The notes: generated by a model not told the origin, from the sequence alone. A stretch of DNA of 64,000 nucleotides from Streptomyces sp. C10-9-1 (GCF_024497955.1 NZ_JANHKP010000004.1:62001-126000), one strand, 5' to 3'; positions 1 to 10,173 are shown, numbered from the stretch's first letter. Numbers and translations are program-made.

Positions 1-50
1 CGGGATGCTCACTCACGGGCACCAGTCTACGGAGGAGCGGGGGCGGGGGC

Positions 51-81
51 GGTGAGGCCCCGGGGGTCCCGGGGCCTCACC
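51..81 (-). terminator. Hairpin terminator after valS
   Basis: A perfect 14-bp inverted repeat (51-64 with 68-81, 3-nt loop) lies just beyond the valS stop. It has no long U-tract, as is usual for Streptomyces terminators. Function is inferred from structure and position. Confidence 0.55.
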
Positions 82-96
82 CGCCTGTGCGCCGCC

Positions 97-2718
97 TCAG
101 GCCGTCGGCAGGTTCGCCAGCTGGCCGGTGATCCGGGCGATCTCCGCCTCGGCCTTGGCCAGGCGGGTGCGGATCTTCTCCACCACCTGGTCGGGTGCCT
201 TGGCGAGGAAGGCCTCGTTGCCCAGCTTGGCGTTCGCCTGCGCGACCTCCTTCTCCGCCGCGCCGAGGTCCTTGGTCAGGCGCTTGCGCTCGGCCTCGAC
301 GTCGATCGTGCCCGACAGGTCGAGCGCGACCGTGGCGCCCGCGACCGGCAGGGAGGCGGTGGCCTGGAAGCCCTCGCCCTCCGGCTGGAGGCGGAGCAGC
401 TGCCGGATCGCGGCCTCGTGGGGGGCGAGCGCGGTGCCGTCCAGCGCGATCCGGGCCGGGACCTTCTGGCCCGGCTGGAGGCCCTGGTCGCTGCGGAAGC
501 GGCGGACCTCGGTGACGACCTGCCGGACGAGCGCGATCTCCTGCTCGGCGTCCTCGTCGCGGAAGCCGCTGTCGGCGGGCCATTCCGCGATCACCAGGGA
601 CTCGCGGCCCGTCAGGGTCGTCCACAGGGTCTCGGTGACGAAGGGCACGACCGGGTGGAGGAGCCGGAGCATCACGTCCAGGACCTCGCCGAGGACCCGG
701 CCGGAGACCCTGGCCTGCTCGCCGCCGGCGAAGAAGGTCGTCTTGGAGAGCTCGACGTACCAGTCGAAGACCTCGTCCCAGGCGAAGTGGAACAGCGCCT
801 CGGAGAGCTTCGCGAACTGGAAGTCCTCGTAGTGGGCGTCCACCTCGGCGACGGTCTTGTTCAGGCGGGAGAGGATCCAGCGGTCCGCGGCCGACAGCTG
901 CTCGGCGGGCGGGAGCTCGCCCTCCACGGTGGCGCCGTTCATCAGGGCGAAGCGGGTCGCGTTCCAGATCTTGTTGGCGAAGTTCCGCGAGCCCTGGACC
1001 CAGTCCTCGCCGATCGGGACGTCGACGCCCGGGTTGGCGCCGCGGGCCAGCGTGAAGCGCAGGGCGTCCGAGCCGTAGGTGTCCATCCAGTCGAGCGGGT
1101 TGACCGCGTTGCCGAAGGACTTGGACATCTTCTTGCCCAACTGGTCGCGGACCATGCCGTGCAGGGCGATGGTGCGGAACGGCGGGGTGCCGTCCATCGC
1201 GTAGAGGCCGAACATCATCATCCGGGCGACCCAGAAGAAGAGGATGTCGTACCCGGTGACCAGGACGGAGTTCGGGTAGAACTTCGCGAGGCTCTCGGTC
1301 CGCTCCGGCCAGCCCAGGGTGGAGAAGGGCCACAGGCCCGAGGAGAACCAGGTGTCCAGGACGTCGGTCTCCTGGTGCCAGCCCTCGCCGCTCGGCGGCT
1401 CCTCGTCGGGGCCGACGCAGACGACCTCGCCGTCGGGGCCGTACCAGACGGGGATGCGGTGGCCCCACCACAGCTGGCGCGAGATGCACCAGTCGTGGAG
1501 GTTGTCGACCCAGTCGAAGTAGCGCTTCTCCATCTCCTGCGGGTGGATCGCCACCCGGCCGTCGCGGACGGCGTCGCCCGCGGCCTTGGCCAGCGGGCCG
1601 ACCTTGACCCACCACTGCAGGGACAGCCGCGGCTCGATGGTGGTCTTGCAGCGCGAGCAGTGGCCGACGGAGTGGACGTAGGGCCGCTTCTCCGCGACGA
1701 TCCGGCCCTCGGCGCGCAGCGCGGCGACGATCGCGGAGCGCGCCTCCAGCCGGTCCAGGCCCTGGAACGGGCCGGGGGCGGTGATGACGGCGCGCTCGTC
1801 CATGACGGTCAGCGAGGGCAGCCCGTGGCGCCGGCCGATCTCGAAGTCGTTCGGGTCGTGGGCGGGCGTCACCTTGACGGCGCCGGTGCCGAACTCGGGG
1901 TCCACATGGGTGTCGGCGACGACGGGGATGCTGCGGTCGGTCAGCGGCAGCCGGATCTCTCTGCCGACCAGGTGCCGGTAGCGCTCGTCGTCCGGGTGGA
2001 CGGCCACCGCGGTGTCGCCGAGCATGGTCTCGGCGCGGGTGGTCGCGACGACGATCGTCTCCTCGCCCTCGCCGTAGGTCATGGAGACCAGCTCGCCGTC
2101 GTCGTCCTGGTACTCGACCTCGATGTCGGAGATGGCGGTGAGGCAGCGGGGGCACCAGTTGATGATGCGCTCGGCGCGGTAGATCAGCTCGTCGTCGTAG
2201 AGGCGCTTGAAGATGGTCTGGACGGCCCGGGAGAGGCCCTCGTCCATGGTGAAGCGCTCCCGCGACCAGGCGACGCCGTCGCCGAGGCGGCGCATCTGGC
2301 CGGAGATCTGGCCGCCGGACTCGCCCTTCCACTTCCAGACGCGCTCGACGAAGGCCTCGCGGCCCAGGTCCTGGCGGGACTTGCCCTCCTTGGCGAGTTC
2401 GCGCTCGACGACGTTCTGGGTGGCGATGCCCGCGTGGTCCATGCCCGGCTGCCACAGCGTCTCGTGGCCCTGCATCCGCTTGCGGCGGGTGAGGGCGTCG
2501 ATGAGCGTGTGCTCGAAGGCGTGGCCCAGGTGCAGGCTGCCGGTGACGTTGGGCGGGGGGATGACGACGGTGAACGGCGGCTTGTCGCTGGCCGCGTCCG
2601 CCTCGAAGTAGCCCCGCTCTACCCAGCGCTCGTACAGCGGCCCCTCTACGTCGGCCGGCGCGTACTGGGTCGGCAGTTCGGTGGTGGGCGCGCTCTGATG
2701 CTGAGTGTTCTCGGTCAC
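97..2718 (-). CDS. valS: Valine-tRNA ligase (ValRS)
   Basis: Class Ia aminoacyl-tRNA synthetase that charges tRNA-Val with valine in the cytoplasm. The 873-aa product is the usual length for the family. It carries the HIGH-type signature HLGH near residue 63 directly after [12 protein letters not shown], and the KMSKS signature as KKMSKSFGN. The middle holds the CP1 editing region ([15 protein letters not shown]) that hydrolyses Thr-tRNA-Val. The C-terminus is a charged helical region rich in Ala, Lys and Glu, matching the ValRS coiled-coil arm. The start is a GTG giving MTENTQ; an upstream in-frame extension is Arg-rich and looks non-coding. No strong ribosome-binding site is visible. It is divergent from the gene at 2857. 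No T-box leader is evident in the short upstream region. Confidence 0.97.
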   Translation of the reverse strand: MTENTQHQSAPTTELPTQYAPADVEGPLYERWVERGYFEADAASDKPPFTVVIPPPNVTGSLHLGHAFEHTLIDALTRRKRMQGHETLWQPGMDHAGIATQNVVERELAKEGKSRQDLGREAFVERVWKWKGESGGQISGQMRRLGDGVAWSRERFTMDEGLSRAVQTIFKRLYDDELIYRAERIINWCPRCLTAISDIEVEYQDDDGELVSMTYGEGEETIVVATTRAETMLGDTAVAVHPDDERYRHLVGREIRLPLTDRSIPVVADTHVDPEFGTGAVKVTPAHDPNDFEIGRRHGLPSLTVMDERAVITAPGPFQGLDRLEARSAIVAALRAEGRIVAEKRPYVHSVGHCSRCKTTIEPRLSLQWWVKVGPLAKAAGDAVRDGRVAIHPQEMEKRYFDWVDNLHDWCISRQLWWGHRIPVWYGPDGEVVCVGPDEEPPSGEGWHQETDVLDTWFSSGLWPFSTLGWPERTESLAKFYPNSVLVTGYDILFFWVARMMMFGLYAMDGTPPFRTIALHGMVRDQLGKKMSKSFGNAVNPLDWMDTYGSDALRFTLARGANPGVDVPIGEDWVQGSRNFANKIWNATRFALMNGATVEGELPPAEQLSAADRWILSRLNKTVAEVDAHYEDFQFAKLSEALFHFAWDEVFDWYVELSKTTFFAGGEQARVSGRVLGEVLDVMLRLLHPVVPFVTETLWTTLTGRESLVIAEWPADSGFRDEDAEQEIALVRQVVTEVRRFRSDQGLQPGQKVPARIALDGTALAPHEAAIRQLLRLQPEGEGFQATASLPVAGATVALDLSGTIDVEAERKRLTKDLGAAEKEVAQANAKLGNEAFLAKAPDQVVEKIRTRLAKAEAEIARITGQLANLPTA

Positions 2719-2856
2719 GGGCCCAGTTTAGGGGTGTCACGGGGCGGTCCTGAAACACGATTCTTCGGTAACACTGCGGGCCCCTGCCTCGCTGGACCGC
2801 TCCCCCGTGCGCCAGGATGTTCGGAACACATAAGCATCACGAGGGGGACACCCGCG

Positions 2857-3888
2857 ATGAGCCACAACCAGCCGGGCCCGTACGGGGACCAGCCCCAGCA
2901 GCCGGGCCCGTACGGCCAGCCGGGCCCCTACGGCCAGCAGCAGCCCGGGGCGCAGCAGCCGGGCTACGGCTATCCGCAGCAGGCGCCGCAGGGTGTTCCG
3001 CCGCAGCCCGGATACGGGTACCCGCAGCAGGCGGGCCCGTACGGGAGCCAGCCCCAGCAGCCCGGTCCGTACGGGAGCCAGCCCGAGCAGCCGGGCCCGT
3101 ACGCCCAGCCGGGCCCCTACGGCCAGCAGCAGCCCGGCCCCTACGGCCAGCCCGGATTCCCCGCCCCCGCCCAGCCGCCGCAGAGCGGTGGCGGCGGCAG
3201 GAAGGCGGCCCTGATCGTCGGCGCGGTGGCGGTGGTGGCCGCGGCCGCCGTCGGCGCGTACTTCGTGATCGGCGGGGGTGGCGGCAACTCCGCCGTGTCC
3301 GAGGACACCAAGGGGTACAAGATCACCCCCGCGGAGGCGATCGGCGCCTACGAGAAGGACGGGTCGGACAAGGCCGCGCCACTGGACGACGAGCAGAAGG
3401 CGAACGCCCGGGCGATGGGCGTCAAGGACCCGAGCATGGTGGCGGCCTCCTACGTCTCGGGCGACAAGAGCGATCCGTTCTCGATGAAGAACATGAGCCT
3501 GACCGGGATGTGGGGCGAGGTCGCCGACCCCGAGAAGGCCGTCGACTCGGGCTTCGCCAACTACGAGAAGGACCAGAGCAAGACGCTGGGCAAGAACATG
3601 GAGGTGGAGCCCGTCGGCTCCCCCGTGGAGAAGACCCCGGCCGGCTTCGAGGGCGCGCTGATGAAGTGCCAGTCCATCAAGTTCGTCAACGCCGAGGGCG
3701 ACGGCACCATGGCCAAGGGCCCCAAGGAGTTCGAGGTGCCCACCTGCATCTGGGCCGACTACAGCACGGTCGGCGTCGTGAACGCGATCGACCTGTCCGC
3801 CGCGATCGCGGGCGGCAAGGGCCTCGGCCTGGACCAGCTGGCCGAGCTGACCGCCGAGCACTACAAGGAGTCCCGCTCCAAGGTCTGA
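2857..3888 (+). CDS. Pro/Gln/Gly-rich membrane-anchored protein with extracytoplasmic domain
   Basis: A 343-aa protein of unknown function. Residues 1 to about 105 are a low-complexity tail built from repeated QPGPYG and QQPGPYG units, a type common at the cytoplasmic end of actinobacterial membrane proteins. One membrane segment follows (AALIVGAVAVVAAAAVGAYF), then a roughly 200-aa charged C-terminal domain predicted to be outside the cell. That domain has two cysteines (MKCQS and PTCIW) that could form a disulfide. The ATG at 2857 follows GAGGGGGACACCCGCG, a plausible ribosome-binding site; reading further upstream gives only antisense-like sequence over valS. The gene stands alone, divergent from valS and convergent with clpX. 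Similar Streptomyces proteins are annotated as hypothetical; no enzymatic motif is visible. Confidence 0.85.
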   Translation: MSHNQPGPYGDQPQQPGPYGQPGPYGQQQPGAQQPGYGYPQQAPQGVPPQPGYGYPQQAGPYGSQPQQPGPYGSQPEQPGPYAQPGPYGQQQPGPYGQPGFPAPAQPPQSGGGGRKAALIVGAVAVVAAAAVGAYFVIGGGGGNSAVSEDTKGYKITPAEAIGAYEKDGSDKAAPLDDEQKANARAMGVKDPSMVAASYVSGDKSDPFSMKNMSLTGMWGEVADPEKAVDSGFANYEKDQSKTLGKNMEVEPVGSPVEKTPAGFEGALMKCQSIKFVNAEGDGTMAKGPKEFEVPTCIWADYSTVGVVNAIDLSAAIAGGKGLGLDQLAELTAEHYKESRSKV

Positions 3889-3900
3889 CCCCTCCGCTCG

Positions 3901-3935
3901 CCGGAGCCCCGCCGACGGCGCCGGCGGGGCTCCGG
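3901..3935 (+). terminator. Hairpin terminator after the membrane-anchored protein gene
   Basis: A perfect 14-bp stem (3901-3914 with 3922-3935) with a 7-nt loop starts 12 nt after the stop codon of the upstream gene. Confidence 0.6.
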
Positions 3936-4026
3936 TGCGTCCGGCGCGGCCCGCCGGCCCGAGGCTCCTTCGGCACAGGGCCCTTCAGGCCGGTGGGCGG
4001 GGTGCCCGCGGCCCCGGGCACGGCTC

Positions 4027-4069
4027 AGGGGGCGTCCCCGCCGGAGCCTGCCGGGCGGGGACGCCCCCT
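4027..4069 (-). terminator. Hairpin terminator after clpX, possibly bidirectional
   Basis: A perfect 16-bp stem (4027-4042 with 4054-4069) with an 11-nt loop lies 16 nt beyond the clpX stop, between two convergent genes. On the minus strand it would end the clpX transcript. Confidence 0.6.
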
Positions 4070-4085
4070 GTGTGCGCCGCGGCGC

Positions 4086-5375
4086 CTACGCGCTCTTCTC
4101 GTGGCGGCCGTTGCCCTCGTCCTTGACGATCCGCGGGACCAGTGTCGGGTTGACGTTGTTGTGGACGACGTCCGCCGTGATGACCACGCGGGCGACGTCC
4201 TTGCGGGACGGCACCTCGTACATCACCGACATCAGGACCTCCTCCATGATGGCCCGCAGCCCCCGGGCCCCCGTGCCGCGCAGGATCGCCTGGTCGGCGA
4301 TGGCCTCCAGTGCCGGGCGGTCGAAGTCCAGCTCGACACCGTCGAGTTCGAACAACCGCTGGTACTGCTTCACCAGGGCGTTACGCGGCTCGACGAGGAT
4401 CTTCAGCAGCGCCTCGCGGTCGAGGTTGTGCACGGAGGTGATCACCGGGAGCCGGCCGATGAACTCGGGGATCATCCCGAACTTGACCAGGTCCTCCGGC
4501 ATGACCTCCTGGAACTGGTCACTCGCCTCGATCTCGCGCTTGGAGCGGATCGTCGCCCCGAAGCCGATGCCCTTGGCCCCGGCGCGGGACTCGATGATGC
4601 GCTCCAGCCCCGCGAACGCACCGCCCACGATGAACAGCACGTTCGTCGTGTCGATCTGGATGAACTCCTGGTGCGGGTGCTTGCGACCGCCCTGCGGAGG
4701 AACGGAGGCGGTGGTGCCCTCCAGGATCTTCAGCAGGGCCTGCTGCACGCCCTCGCCGGAGACGTCCCGGGTGATCGACGGGTTCTCGCTCTTGCGGGCG
4801 ACCTTGTCGATCTCGTCGATGTAGATGATCCCGGTCTCGGCCTTCTTGACGTCGTAGTCGGCCGCCTGGATCAGCTTCAGCAGGATGTTCTCGACGTCCT
4901 CGCCGACGTACCCGGCCTCCGTGAGCGCCGTCGCGTCGGCGATGGCGAACGGGACGTTGAGCATGCGGGCGAGCGTCTGGGCGAGCAGTGTCTTGCCGGA
5001 GCCCGTGGGGCCCAGCAGCAGGATGTTGGACTTCGCGAGCTCGATCGCGTCGTCCCGGCCCTGCGCGCCGCCGTTCTCCCCGGCCTGGACGCGCTTGTAG
5101 TGGTTGTACACCGCGACGGAGAGCGCCTTCTTGGCCGGCTCCTGGCCGACGACGTAGCTCTCCAGGAACTCGTAGATCTCACGGGGCTTGGGCAGTTCCT
5201 CCCAGCGGACCTCGGAGGTCTCCGCGAGCTCCTCCTCGATGATCTCGTTGCAGAGGTCGATGCACTCGTCGCAGATGTACACCCCGGGCCCTGCGATGAG
5301 CTTCTTCACCTGCTTCTGGCTCTTGCCGCAGAACGAGCACTTGAGCAGATCGCCGCCATCACCGATGCGTGCCAC
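4086..5375 (-). CDS. clpX: ATP-dependent Clp protease ATP-binding subunit ClpX
   Basis: AAA+ unfoldase that recognises substrates and threads them into the ClpP1P2 peptidase chamber. The 429-aa length is normal. The N-terminal zinc-binding domain has Cys13, Cys16, Cys35 and Cys38 (CSFC and CDEC). Walker A is GPTGSGKT at 122-129 and Walker B is IIYIDEID. An IGF-type ClpP-docking loop is seen in GIGFGAT, and the sensor 2 region GARGLRA is near the C-terminus. The gene lies downstream of clpP1-clpP2 on the same strand, but a 145-bp gap suggests it can have its own promoter. In Streptomyces clpX is usually transcribed apart from clpP1P2 (known for the genus, not shown here). The C-terminal tail is short and charged. 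Confidence 0.98.
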   Translation of the reverse strand: MARIGDGGDLLKCSFCGKSQKQVKKLIAGPGVYICDECIDLCNEIIEEELAETSEVRWEELPKPREIYEFLESYVVGQEPAKKALSVAVYNHYKRVQAGENGGAQGRDDAIELAKSNILLLGPTGSGKTLLAQTLARMLNVPFAIADATALTEAGYVGEDVENILLKLIQAADYDVKKAETGIIYIDEIDKVARKSENPSITRDVSGEGVQQALLKILEGTTASVPPQGGRKHPHQEFIQIDTTNVLFIVGGAFAGLERIIESRAGAKGIGFGATIRSKREIEASDQFQEVMPEDLVKFGMIPEFIGRLPVITSVHNLDREALLKILVEPRNALVKQYQRLFELDGVELDFDRPALEAIADQAILRGTGARGLRAIMEEVLMSVMYEVPSRKDVARVVITADVVHNNVNPTLVPRIVKDEGNGRHEKSA

Positions 5376-5520
5376 GAGGTGCTTCCCCTTCGCCTGGGAG
5401 CAGCGTGGTTCGGCCGCTCCTGGTGCCTCATATCCGACGGTACCTTGCCTGGCCCCCCGTTCGGGCCCCCCTTGGCACGGTTCACATGGACGTGCACCGC
5501 GCCAAGGGCGCCGGACGCGG

Positions 5521-6180
5521 TCAGGCGGCCGCTGCGGCCGCGCTCTTGCGGGTCGAGACGATCTGGTCGACGAGCCCGTAGGCGAGGGCGTCCTCGGCCG
5601 TGAGGATCTTGTCGCGCTCGATGTCGTCGCGGACCTTCTCGATCGGCGTGGTGGAGTGCTTGGCCAGCATCTCCTCCAGCTGCTCGCGCATGCGCAGGAT
5701 CTCGTTGGCCGCGATCTCCAGGTCGGAGAGCTGCTCCCGGCCGGTCTGCGAGGAGGGCTGGTGGATCAGCACGCGGGCGTGCGGGAGGGCCATGCGCTTG
5801 CCCGGGGTGCCGGCGGCCAGCAGGACGGCGGCGGCGGAGGCGGCCTGGCCCATGCAGACGGTCTGGATGTCCGGCTTCACGAACTGCATCGTGTCGTAGA
5901 TGGCGGTGAGCGCGGTGAACGAGCCGCCGGGGCTGTTGATGTAGATCGAGATGTCGCGGTCCGGGTCCATCGACTCCAGGCACAGCAGCTGCGCCATGAC
6001 GTCGTTGGCGGAGGCGTCGTCGATCTGCACGCCGAGGAAGATCACGCGCTCCTCGAACAGCTTCGCGTAGGGGTCGTACTCGCGCACGCCCTGCGAGGTG
6101 CGCTCGACGAAGCGCGGGACGACGTAGCGGTTGTCCGGCTGCGGACCGGTGTAGAGACCGCTCGCGGAGAAGTTGCTCAT
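5521..6180 (-). CDS. clpP2: ATP-dependent Clp protease proteolytic subunit ClpP2
   Basis: Serine peptidase subunit of the Clp protease, expected to assemble with ClpP1 into a mixed tetradecamer fed by ClpX or ClpC. Catalytic Ser115 lies in GQAASA and His140 in LIHQPS (numbered from the ATG at 6180). The N-terminus reads [12 protein letters not shown] and the C-terminus ends in an Ala-rich tail. Start choice is uncertain: ATG at 6195 adds five residues but has almost no spacing to its AGG, whereas the ATG at 6180 has GGTGA 8 nt upstream. A longer in-frame extension to 6267 is Pro/Arg-rich and overlaps clpP1, so it is unlikely. The gap to clpP1 is only about 67 nt, so the two are almost certainly one operon. 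Confidence 0.96.
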   Translation of the reverse strand: MSNFSASGLYTGPQPDNRYVVPRFVERTSQGVREYDPYAKLFEERVIFLGVQIDDASANDVMAQLLCLESMDPDRDISIYINSPGGSFTALTAIYDTMQFVKPDIQTVCMGQAASAAAVLLAAGTPGKRMALPHARVLIHQPSSQTGREQLSDLEIAANEILRMREQLEEMLAKHSTTPIEKVRDDIERDKILTAEDALAYGLVDQIVSTRKSAAAAAA

Positions 6181-6247
6181 GTGGGTGTTCACCATCCTGG
6201 GGGCGTTCTGCGGGCTCGGACGAGGCGGGCGGGGCGGGCGGTGCGGC

Positions 6248-6865
6248 TCAGGCGCCGGTGCCGCCACCGCCGGGCACGCCCGAGGCGGCGGAGATGATCT
6301 CGTCGATGAGGCCGTAGTCCTTGGCCTCCTCCGCGGTGAACCAGCGGTCGCGGTCGCCGTCGCGGATGATGGCCTCGACCGTCTGGCCGGAGTGCTGGGC
6401 GGTGATCTCGGCCATGCGCTTCTTGGTACGGAGCAGGTACTCGGCCTGGATCTTGATGTCCGAGGCGGTACCGCCGAGGCCGGCCGAGCCCTGGTGCATG
6501 AGGATGTCGGTGTTCGGCAGGGCGAAGCGCTTGCCCGGGGCGCCGCCGGTCAGCAGGAACTGGCCCATGGAGGCCGCCATGCCCATGCCGATGGTGACGA
6601 CGTCGTTCGGGATGTACTGCATGGTGTCGTAGACCGCCATGCCCGCCGTCACCGAACCGCCGGGGCTGTTGATGTAGAGGTAGATGTCCTTTTCCGGGTC
6701 GGCGGCAAGGAGCAGCATCTGCGCCGTGATCTTGTTGGCGATGTCGTCGTCGACCTGCTGGCCGAGGAAGATGATGCGCTCGCCGAGCAGCCGGCTGTAG
6801 ACCTGGTCGCCGAGGCCACCACCGATGGACGGCTCGCCGGCGGCGTAAGGCATCAGATTCGTCAC
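6248..6865 (-). CDS. clpP1: ATP-dependent Clp protease proteolytic subunit ClpP1
   Basis: First gene of the clpP1-clpP2 operon; 205 aa. Catalytic Ser99 lies in MAASMG and His124 in ILMHQG, and the oxyanion-loop motif NSPGGS is at 66-71. The GTG at 6865 has an AGGTGG ribosome-binding site about 5 nt upstream, so it is preferred to the ATG four codons later. In Streptomyces, loss of clpP1 blocks aerial mycelium formation (family knowledge). A ClgR-type box is present upstream at 6997-7010, which suggests activation by ClgR, itself a ClpP1P2 substrate. Confidence 0.97.
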   Translation of the reverse strand: MTNLMPYAAGEPSIGGGLGDQVYSRLLGERIIFLGQQVDDDIANKITAQMLLLAADPEKDIYLYINSPGGSVTAGMAVYDTMQYIPNDVVTIGMGMAASMGQFLLTGGAPGKRFALPNTDILMHQGSAGLGGTASDIKIQAEYLLRTKKRMAEITAQHSGQTVEAIIRDGDRDRWFTAEEAKDYGLIDEIISAASGVPGGGGTGA

Positions 6866-6996
6866 GTGTCCACCTGCTCGTCTCTGACGGCTGCGGCCGT
6901 CTCAGCGTCTTCGTACCGGGGGGCGGGGACTTGCCTGCCCTCGTACCCATGGACCCTAACGCGCAGGTCGGACAGAGCCATCCCGGTTCCCGAACT

Positions 6997-7010
6997 GTTC
7001 GCTGGGAGCG
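6997..7010. promoter_or_regulatory. Probable ClgR-binding site upstream of clpP1
   Basis: The sequence GTTCGC-N5-GCG matches exactly the consensus reported for the Streptomyces activator ClgR. It lies 132 bp upstream of the clpP1 start, between that gene and the tig terminator, as expected for activation of clpP1-clpP2. Binding is inferred from sequence and context. Confidence 0.75.
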
Positions 7011-7037
7011 CAAGCTAGGGCCCTGGGCCTACGGCAG

Positions 7038-7073
7038 ACGGGCTCCGGACGCCCTGCGGCGTCCGGAGCCCGT
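7038..7073 (-). terminator. Strong hairpin terminator after tig
   Basis: A perfect 16-bp stem (7038-7053 with 7058-7073) with a CTGC tetraloop begins 39 nt past the tig stop. It separates tig from the clpP1 regulatory region. Confidence 0.7.
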
Positions 7074-7112
7074 CCACGGCCGGAGCGGGGCTCAGGCCCC
7101 TGCGGAGGAGGC

Positions 7113-8489
7113 TCAGCCCTCGGTCTTCTCGGCGTCCTCGGCGGAGGCCTCGGCCTTCTCCTCGGTCGCCTCGTCCTCGTCCTCGTCCAGGTCGACGACC
7201 TCGCCGTTGGTGTCGGTGACCTTGGCGGCCTCGACGACCACGGCCAGCGCCTTGCCGCGGGCGACCTCGCCGACGAGCATCGGCACCTGGCCGCCCTCGA
7301 CGACGGCCTGGGCGAACTGGTCCGGGCTCATACCGGAGGAGGCCGCACGCCGCATGAGGTGCTCGGTGAGCTCCTCCTGGTTGACGTTCAGCTTCTCCTT
7401 GTTGACCAGCTCGTCGAGGATGAACTGGGTCTTGATGCCCTTGACCGCCTGCTCGCGGGTCTCGGCGTCGAACTCCTCGGCCGACTTGCCCTGGATCTCC
7501 AGGTACTTGTCGATCGTGAGGCCCATCTGGCCCAGCTGGTGGTGCTCCAGGTTGTGCTTGCGGGTGTTGACCTCGTCCTCGAGGAGCTTCTCGGGGATCG
7601 GCACCTCGACCAGCTTCAGCAGCTCCTCCAGGACGCGCTCCTGCGCCTGGGTGGCCTGGTCGTACTGCTTGGTGTTCTCCAGGCGCTTGCGGCTGTCCGC
7701 CCTGAGCTCCTCGAGGGTGTCGAACTCGGAGGCCAGCTGGGCGAAGTCGTCGTCCAGCTCCGGCAGCTCGCGGGCGGCGACGGCGGTGACCTTGACGGTG
7801 ACCTCGGCGTCCTTGCCCTCGGCGGAGCCGCCCTTCAGCTGAGAGGTGAAGGTGGCCTCGCCGCCGGCCTCCAGACCGGTGACGGCCTCGTCGACGCCGT
7901 CCAGCAGCTCACCGGAACCGATGGTGTAGGACACGCCGTTGGCCACGCCGTCGGGCAGGACCTCGCCGTCGACCTTGGCCTCCAGGTCGATGGTGACGAC
8001 GTCGCCCTCGACGGCGGCGCGCTCGACCGGGTTGGTGGACGCGAAGCGCTCACGCAGCTGCTCGACGGCCTTCTCGACGTCCTCGTCGGTGACCTCGACG
8101 GCGTCGACGGTGACCTCGATGCCGGAGTAGTCCGGGATCTCGACGGCCGGGCGGACGTCCACCTCGGCGGTGAAGTTCAGCGTCTCGCCGTCCTTCAGCT
8201 CGGTGATGTCGACCTCGGGCTGACCCAGCGGGTTGATCTCCGCCTCGTTGACCGCCTCGGTGTAGAACTTCGGGAGGGCGTCGTTGACGGCCTCCTCCAG
8301 CACCGCACCACGGCCGAACCGCTGGTCGATCACTCGGGCCGGGACCTTGCCCTTGCGGAAGCCCTTGACGGTGACCTGCTGGTTGATCTTCTTGTACGCC
8401 GCGTCGAGGCTGTCCTTGAGCTCCTCGAAGGGCACCTCGACAGTGAGCCGAACCCGGGTCGGGTTCAGGGTCTCCACGGCGCTCTTCAC
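7113..8489 (-). CDS. tig: Trigger factor, ribosome-associated chaperone and peptidyl-prolyl isomerase
   Basis: Binds the ribosome exit tunnel and shields nascent chains. The 458-aa protein shows the ribosome-binding signature GFRKGKVP at about residue 43, a central FKBP-like domain ([14 protein letters not shown]), and the long helical C-terminal chaperone region. The tail is unusually acidic ([13 protein letters not shown]), as in other actinobacterial trigger factors. The GTG start has an AAGGAG site 8 nt upstream. It sits between tRNA-Pro and the clpP operon, all on the minus strand, and a strong terminator separates it from clpP1. Confidence 0.97.
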   Translation of the reverse strand: MKSAVETLNPTRVRLTVEVPFEELKDSLDAAYKKINQQVTVKGFRKGKVPARVIDQRFGRGAVLEEAVNDALPKFYTEAVNEAEINPLGQPEVDITELKDGETLNFTAEVDVRPAVEIPDYSGIEVTVDAVEVTDEDVEKAVEQLRERFASTNPVERAAVEGDVVTIDLEAKVDGEVLPDGVANGVSYTIGSGELLDGVDEAVTGLEAGGEATFTSQLKGGSAEGKDAEVTVKVTAVAARELPELDDDFAQLASEFDTLEELRADSRKRLENTKQYDQATQAQERVLEELLKLVEVPIPEKLLEDEVNTRKHNLEHHQLGQMGLTIDKYLEIQGKSAEEFDAETREQAVKGIKTQFILDELVNKEKLNVNQEELTEHLMRRAASSGMSPDQFAQAVVEGGQVPMLVGEVARGKALAVVVEAAKVTDTNGEVVDLDEDEDEATEEKAEASAEDAEKTEG

Positions 8490-8637
8490 GGTTCGGTCTC
8501 CTTGGTGGCTGACATCTAGGGGTTCAGCTGGCGCCGGGAACCGGCGGCTCAGCGGATCGGGCCCGGCACATCAGACACACGGGCACGCAGCTTGCATAGT
8601 AACGGCAAGCAGGAGGGCCCTCACAACGTGATCTTGC

Positions 8638-8714
8638 TGGTCGGGGTGGCCGGATTCGAACCGACGACCTTCCGCTCCCAAAGCGGACGCGCTACCAAGC
8701 TGCGCCACACCCCG
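8638..8714 (-). tRNA. tRNA-Pro (anticodon TGG)
   Basis: On the minus strand a 7-bp acceptor stem (CGGGGTG with CACCCCG), D-arm, anticodon loop CTTTGGGAG with TGG, and T-loop GGTTCGAATCC fold into a cloverleaf. A 3' CCA is encoded (8638-8640). It lies just upstream of tig on the same strand. Confidence 0.95.
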
Positions 8715-8787
8715 TCGGTGCGAACCGTAGGGTACATGCCCCGGGGCGCCTGGTCGGCCTCTTTGTCCGGCGCCGTGCAAGGGTGTG

Positions 8788-8816
8788 TGCGCCGGGCACC
8801 GGTGACCCGCTACGAT
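8788..8816 (+). promoter_or_regulatory. Candidate promoter for tRNA-Gly
   Basis: A good -10 hexamer TACGAT at 8811-8816 lies about 43 nt before the mature tRNA 5' end. The -35 position 17 nt upstream (TGCGCC) is a weak match, so the call rests mainly on the -10 and on position. Confidence 0.4.
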
Positions 8817-8858
8817 GCTTCTCGTGTCCAGGCGCTCGCCGCCTGCGGCGCACTCTGT

Positions 8859-8932
8859 GCGGGCGTAGCTCAATGGTAGAGCCCTAGTCTTCCAAACTAG
8901 CTACGCGGGTTCGATTCCCGTCGCCCGCTCCA
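8859..8932 (+). tRNA. tRNA-Gly (anticodon TCC)
   Basis: The acceptor stem GCGGGCG pairs with CGCCCGC, the anticodon loop CTTCCAA carries TCC, and the T-arm holds GGTTCGATTCC. A 3' CCA is encoded (8930-8932). It is divergent from tRNA-Pro, and a perfect hairpin follows within 10 nt. Confidence 0.95.
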
Positions 8933-8940
8933 CACGGCTC

Positions 8941-8977
8941 AGGGCCGGGCCGGAGGATCATCCTCCGGCCCGGCCCT
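8941..8977 (+). terminator. Terminator of tRNA-Gly
   Basis: An 18-bp perfect stem (8941-8958 with 8960-8977) around a single central base begins 8 nt after the encoded CCA. Such a near-perfect palindrome is typical of strong GC-rich terminators. Confidence 0.7.
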
Positions 8978-9414
8978 GATGCGTTCCCGGCCCGGCCCCA
9001 CGTGCCCGCTGCGCGCCCATCCCGGTCGTCAGCTCGCGCGTGCCCGCACCGGTCGCGGCGGCGAGCGTGCTGCCGCTGTGCCGAAGATCATGAAGGTGCA
9101 GCCCCCGGCCTGCCCGCACGGCTCACGCCACAGCTCGCCGAAGCGGTTCCGCCGGGGCACGGCCTCCGCCGCTCCGGCCCGGCTGCCCGGCCGCACGCCG
9201 ACAGGGCGGGGGCGTGACGGGGGTGAGGTCCCGCCGCAGCCGGGACGGTCGGCTCCACGGCTTCCGGAAGCCACCGTGGGGCGAGCCTCCGAACTCGGGG
9301 CCCGCAACGGGCCCTACGGGCGGGTCCGCAGACTGCCCGACGTCGCCGACCGGCGTACGGGCCCCGGCCGCTCTCCCCCATGGCAGCCCCCGCCCCGAAG
9401 CCGCTCCGCCGGCC
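8978..9414. other. 437-bp region without a supportable gene
   Basis: Several open frames cross this stretch, but all are Arg/Pro/Gly-rich and have no ribosome-binding site or family resemblance. I see no integrase, no repeat of the tRNA-Gly 3' end and no clear promoter. It may be decayed sequence downstream of the tRNA. Confidence 0.5.
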
Positions 9415-9957
9415 TCAGCCGGTCTCCCCCCAAGGGCCGGCGGTCTCACCCTTGGGCGCCCAGAGCAGTGGCTGACTCACACGGCAGCGCTCGTTCACGC
9501 CCTGGTCCCAGGGGAACCGGCCGGCCTCGTCCGGCCAGAACAGCTGAGTGATCGGCAGTGGCGGAGCCTGGTAGAAGTCGATACCCGCGCCGAAGTAGTC
9601 GGGGTACCAGCTGGGATGCACAGGTCGGACCACCACGTCGTAGCCGTTGAGAACATCCCCCCGGCGCTGGTCGGGTTCCAGTGGGCTCCCGTCCCGGATC
9701 GCCGCCCCGGCCGCGTTCGCCACACGCATCGCGGTCTGCGAAGGAAGGCCGAACACGCTGACCTCCGGACTGCGCATCGTGTGCCAGAGACCGATCGAGT
9801 AGCCCCAGTCGCCGCCGGCGTCACCGCCGGCCACGCCCATGACGTGCCAGCCGTGGTCCGCGACGTTCCTCGCGATGTGACGATCGCGTTCCTCCGACAC
9901 GGGGCCGCCCCATTGCGTCGGGGCACACAGCAGGCAGAAGCAGGGGGACTCGTCCAT
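9415..9957 (-). CDS. DUF4262 domain-containing protein
   Basis: A 180-aa protein matching the DUF4262 pattern: an N-terminal Cys pair (CFCLLC), then HGWHVMGV, YSIGLWHT, and the later DVVVRPVHPSWYPDYFG and FFWPD-like region (QLFWPDEAGRFPWD). Families of this kind are scattered through actinobacteria and have no known biochemical role. The Cys residues near the start might bind metal, which is inference. No partner genes are apparent; flanking stretches are poorly coding. The ATG at 9957 has AGTCTCCTCGG upstream, so the ribosome-binding site is modest. Confidence 0.85.
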   Translation of the reverse strand: MDESPCFCLLCAPTQWGGPVSEERDRHIARNVADHGWHVMGVAGGDAGGDWGYSIGLWHTMRSPEVSVFGLPSQTAMRVANAAGAAIRDGSPLEPDQRRGDVLNGYDVVVRPVHPSWYPDYFGAGIDFYQAPPLPITQLFWPDEAGRFPWDQGVNERCRVSQPLLWAPKGETAGPWGETG

Positions 9958-10173
9958 CCGAGGAGACTAGCCCTGCCCCGCTCACCGGGACCTCCGGCGG
10001 TGAGCCGGCCCCGCATCGGGCAGGGCCTGCCCCGCCCGACCACGTCGTCGACGGTGGGCGGGGCCGCGGGGCGGGGCCGCGGCGGGCAACGCGGGCGGCC
10101 CCGGCACGGTGGAGTCGCCCGGGGCGGGGTGGGGTACGGCGGGTACCGGCCCCGGGAGGGCCGCCCCGCCGCG

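Noticed and set aside
1..16. Possible start of the next minus-strand gene (GTG at 14-16, reading SEHP), perhaps folC
   Set aside because: Only five codons are visible and no ribosome-binding site is present; folC after valS is expected in Streptomyces but cannot be supported here.
2719..2856. T-box riboswitch controlling valS
   Set aside because: The upstream region is short, lacks a T-box-like sequence and contains the divergent gene's signals.
8859..9414. Integrated-element remnant at tRNA-Gly
   Set aside because: No integrase, excisionase or repeat of the tRNA 3' end is found in the following 1 kb.
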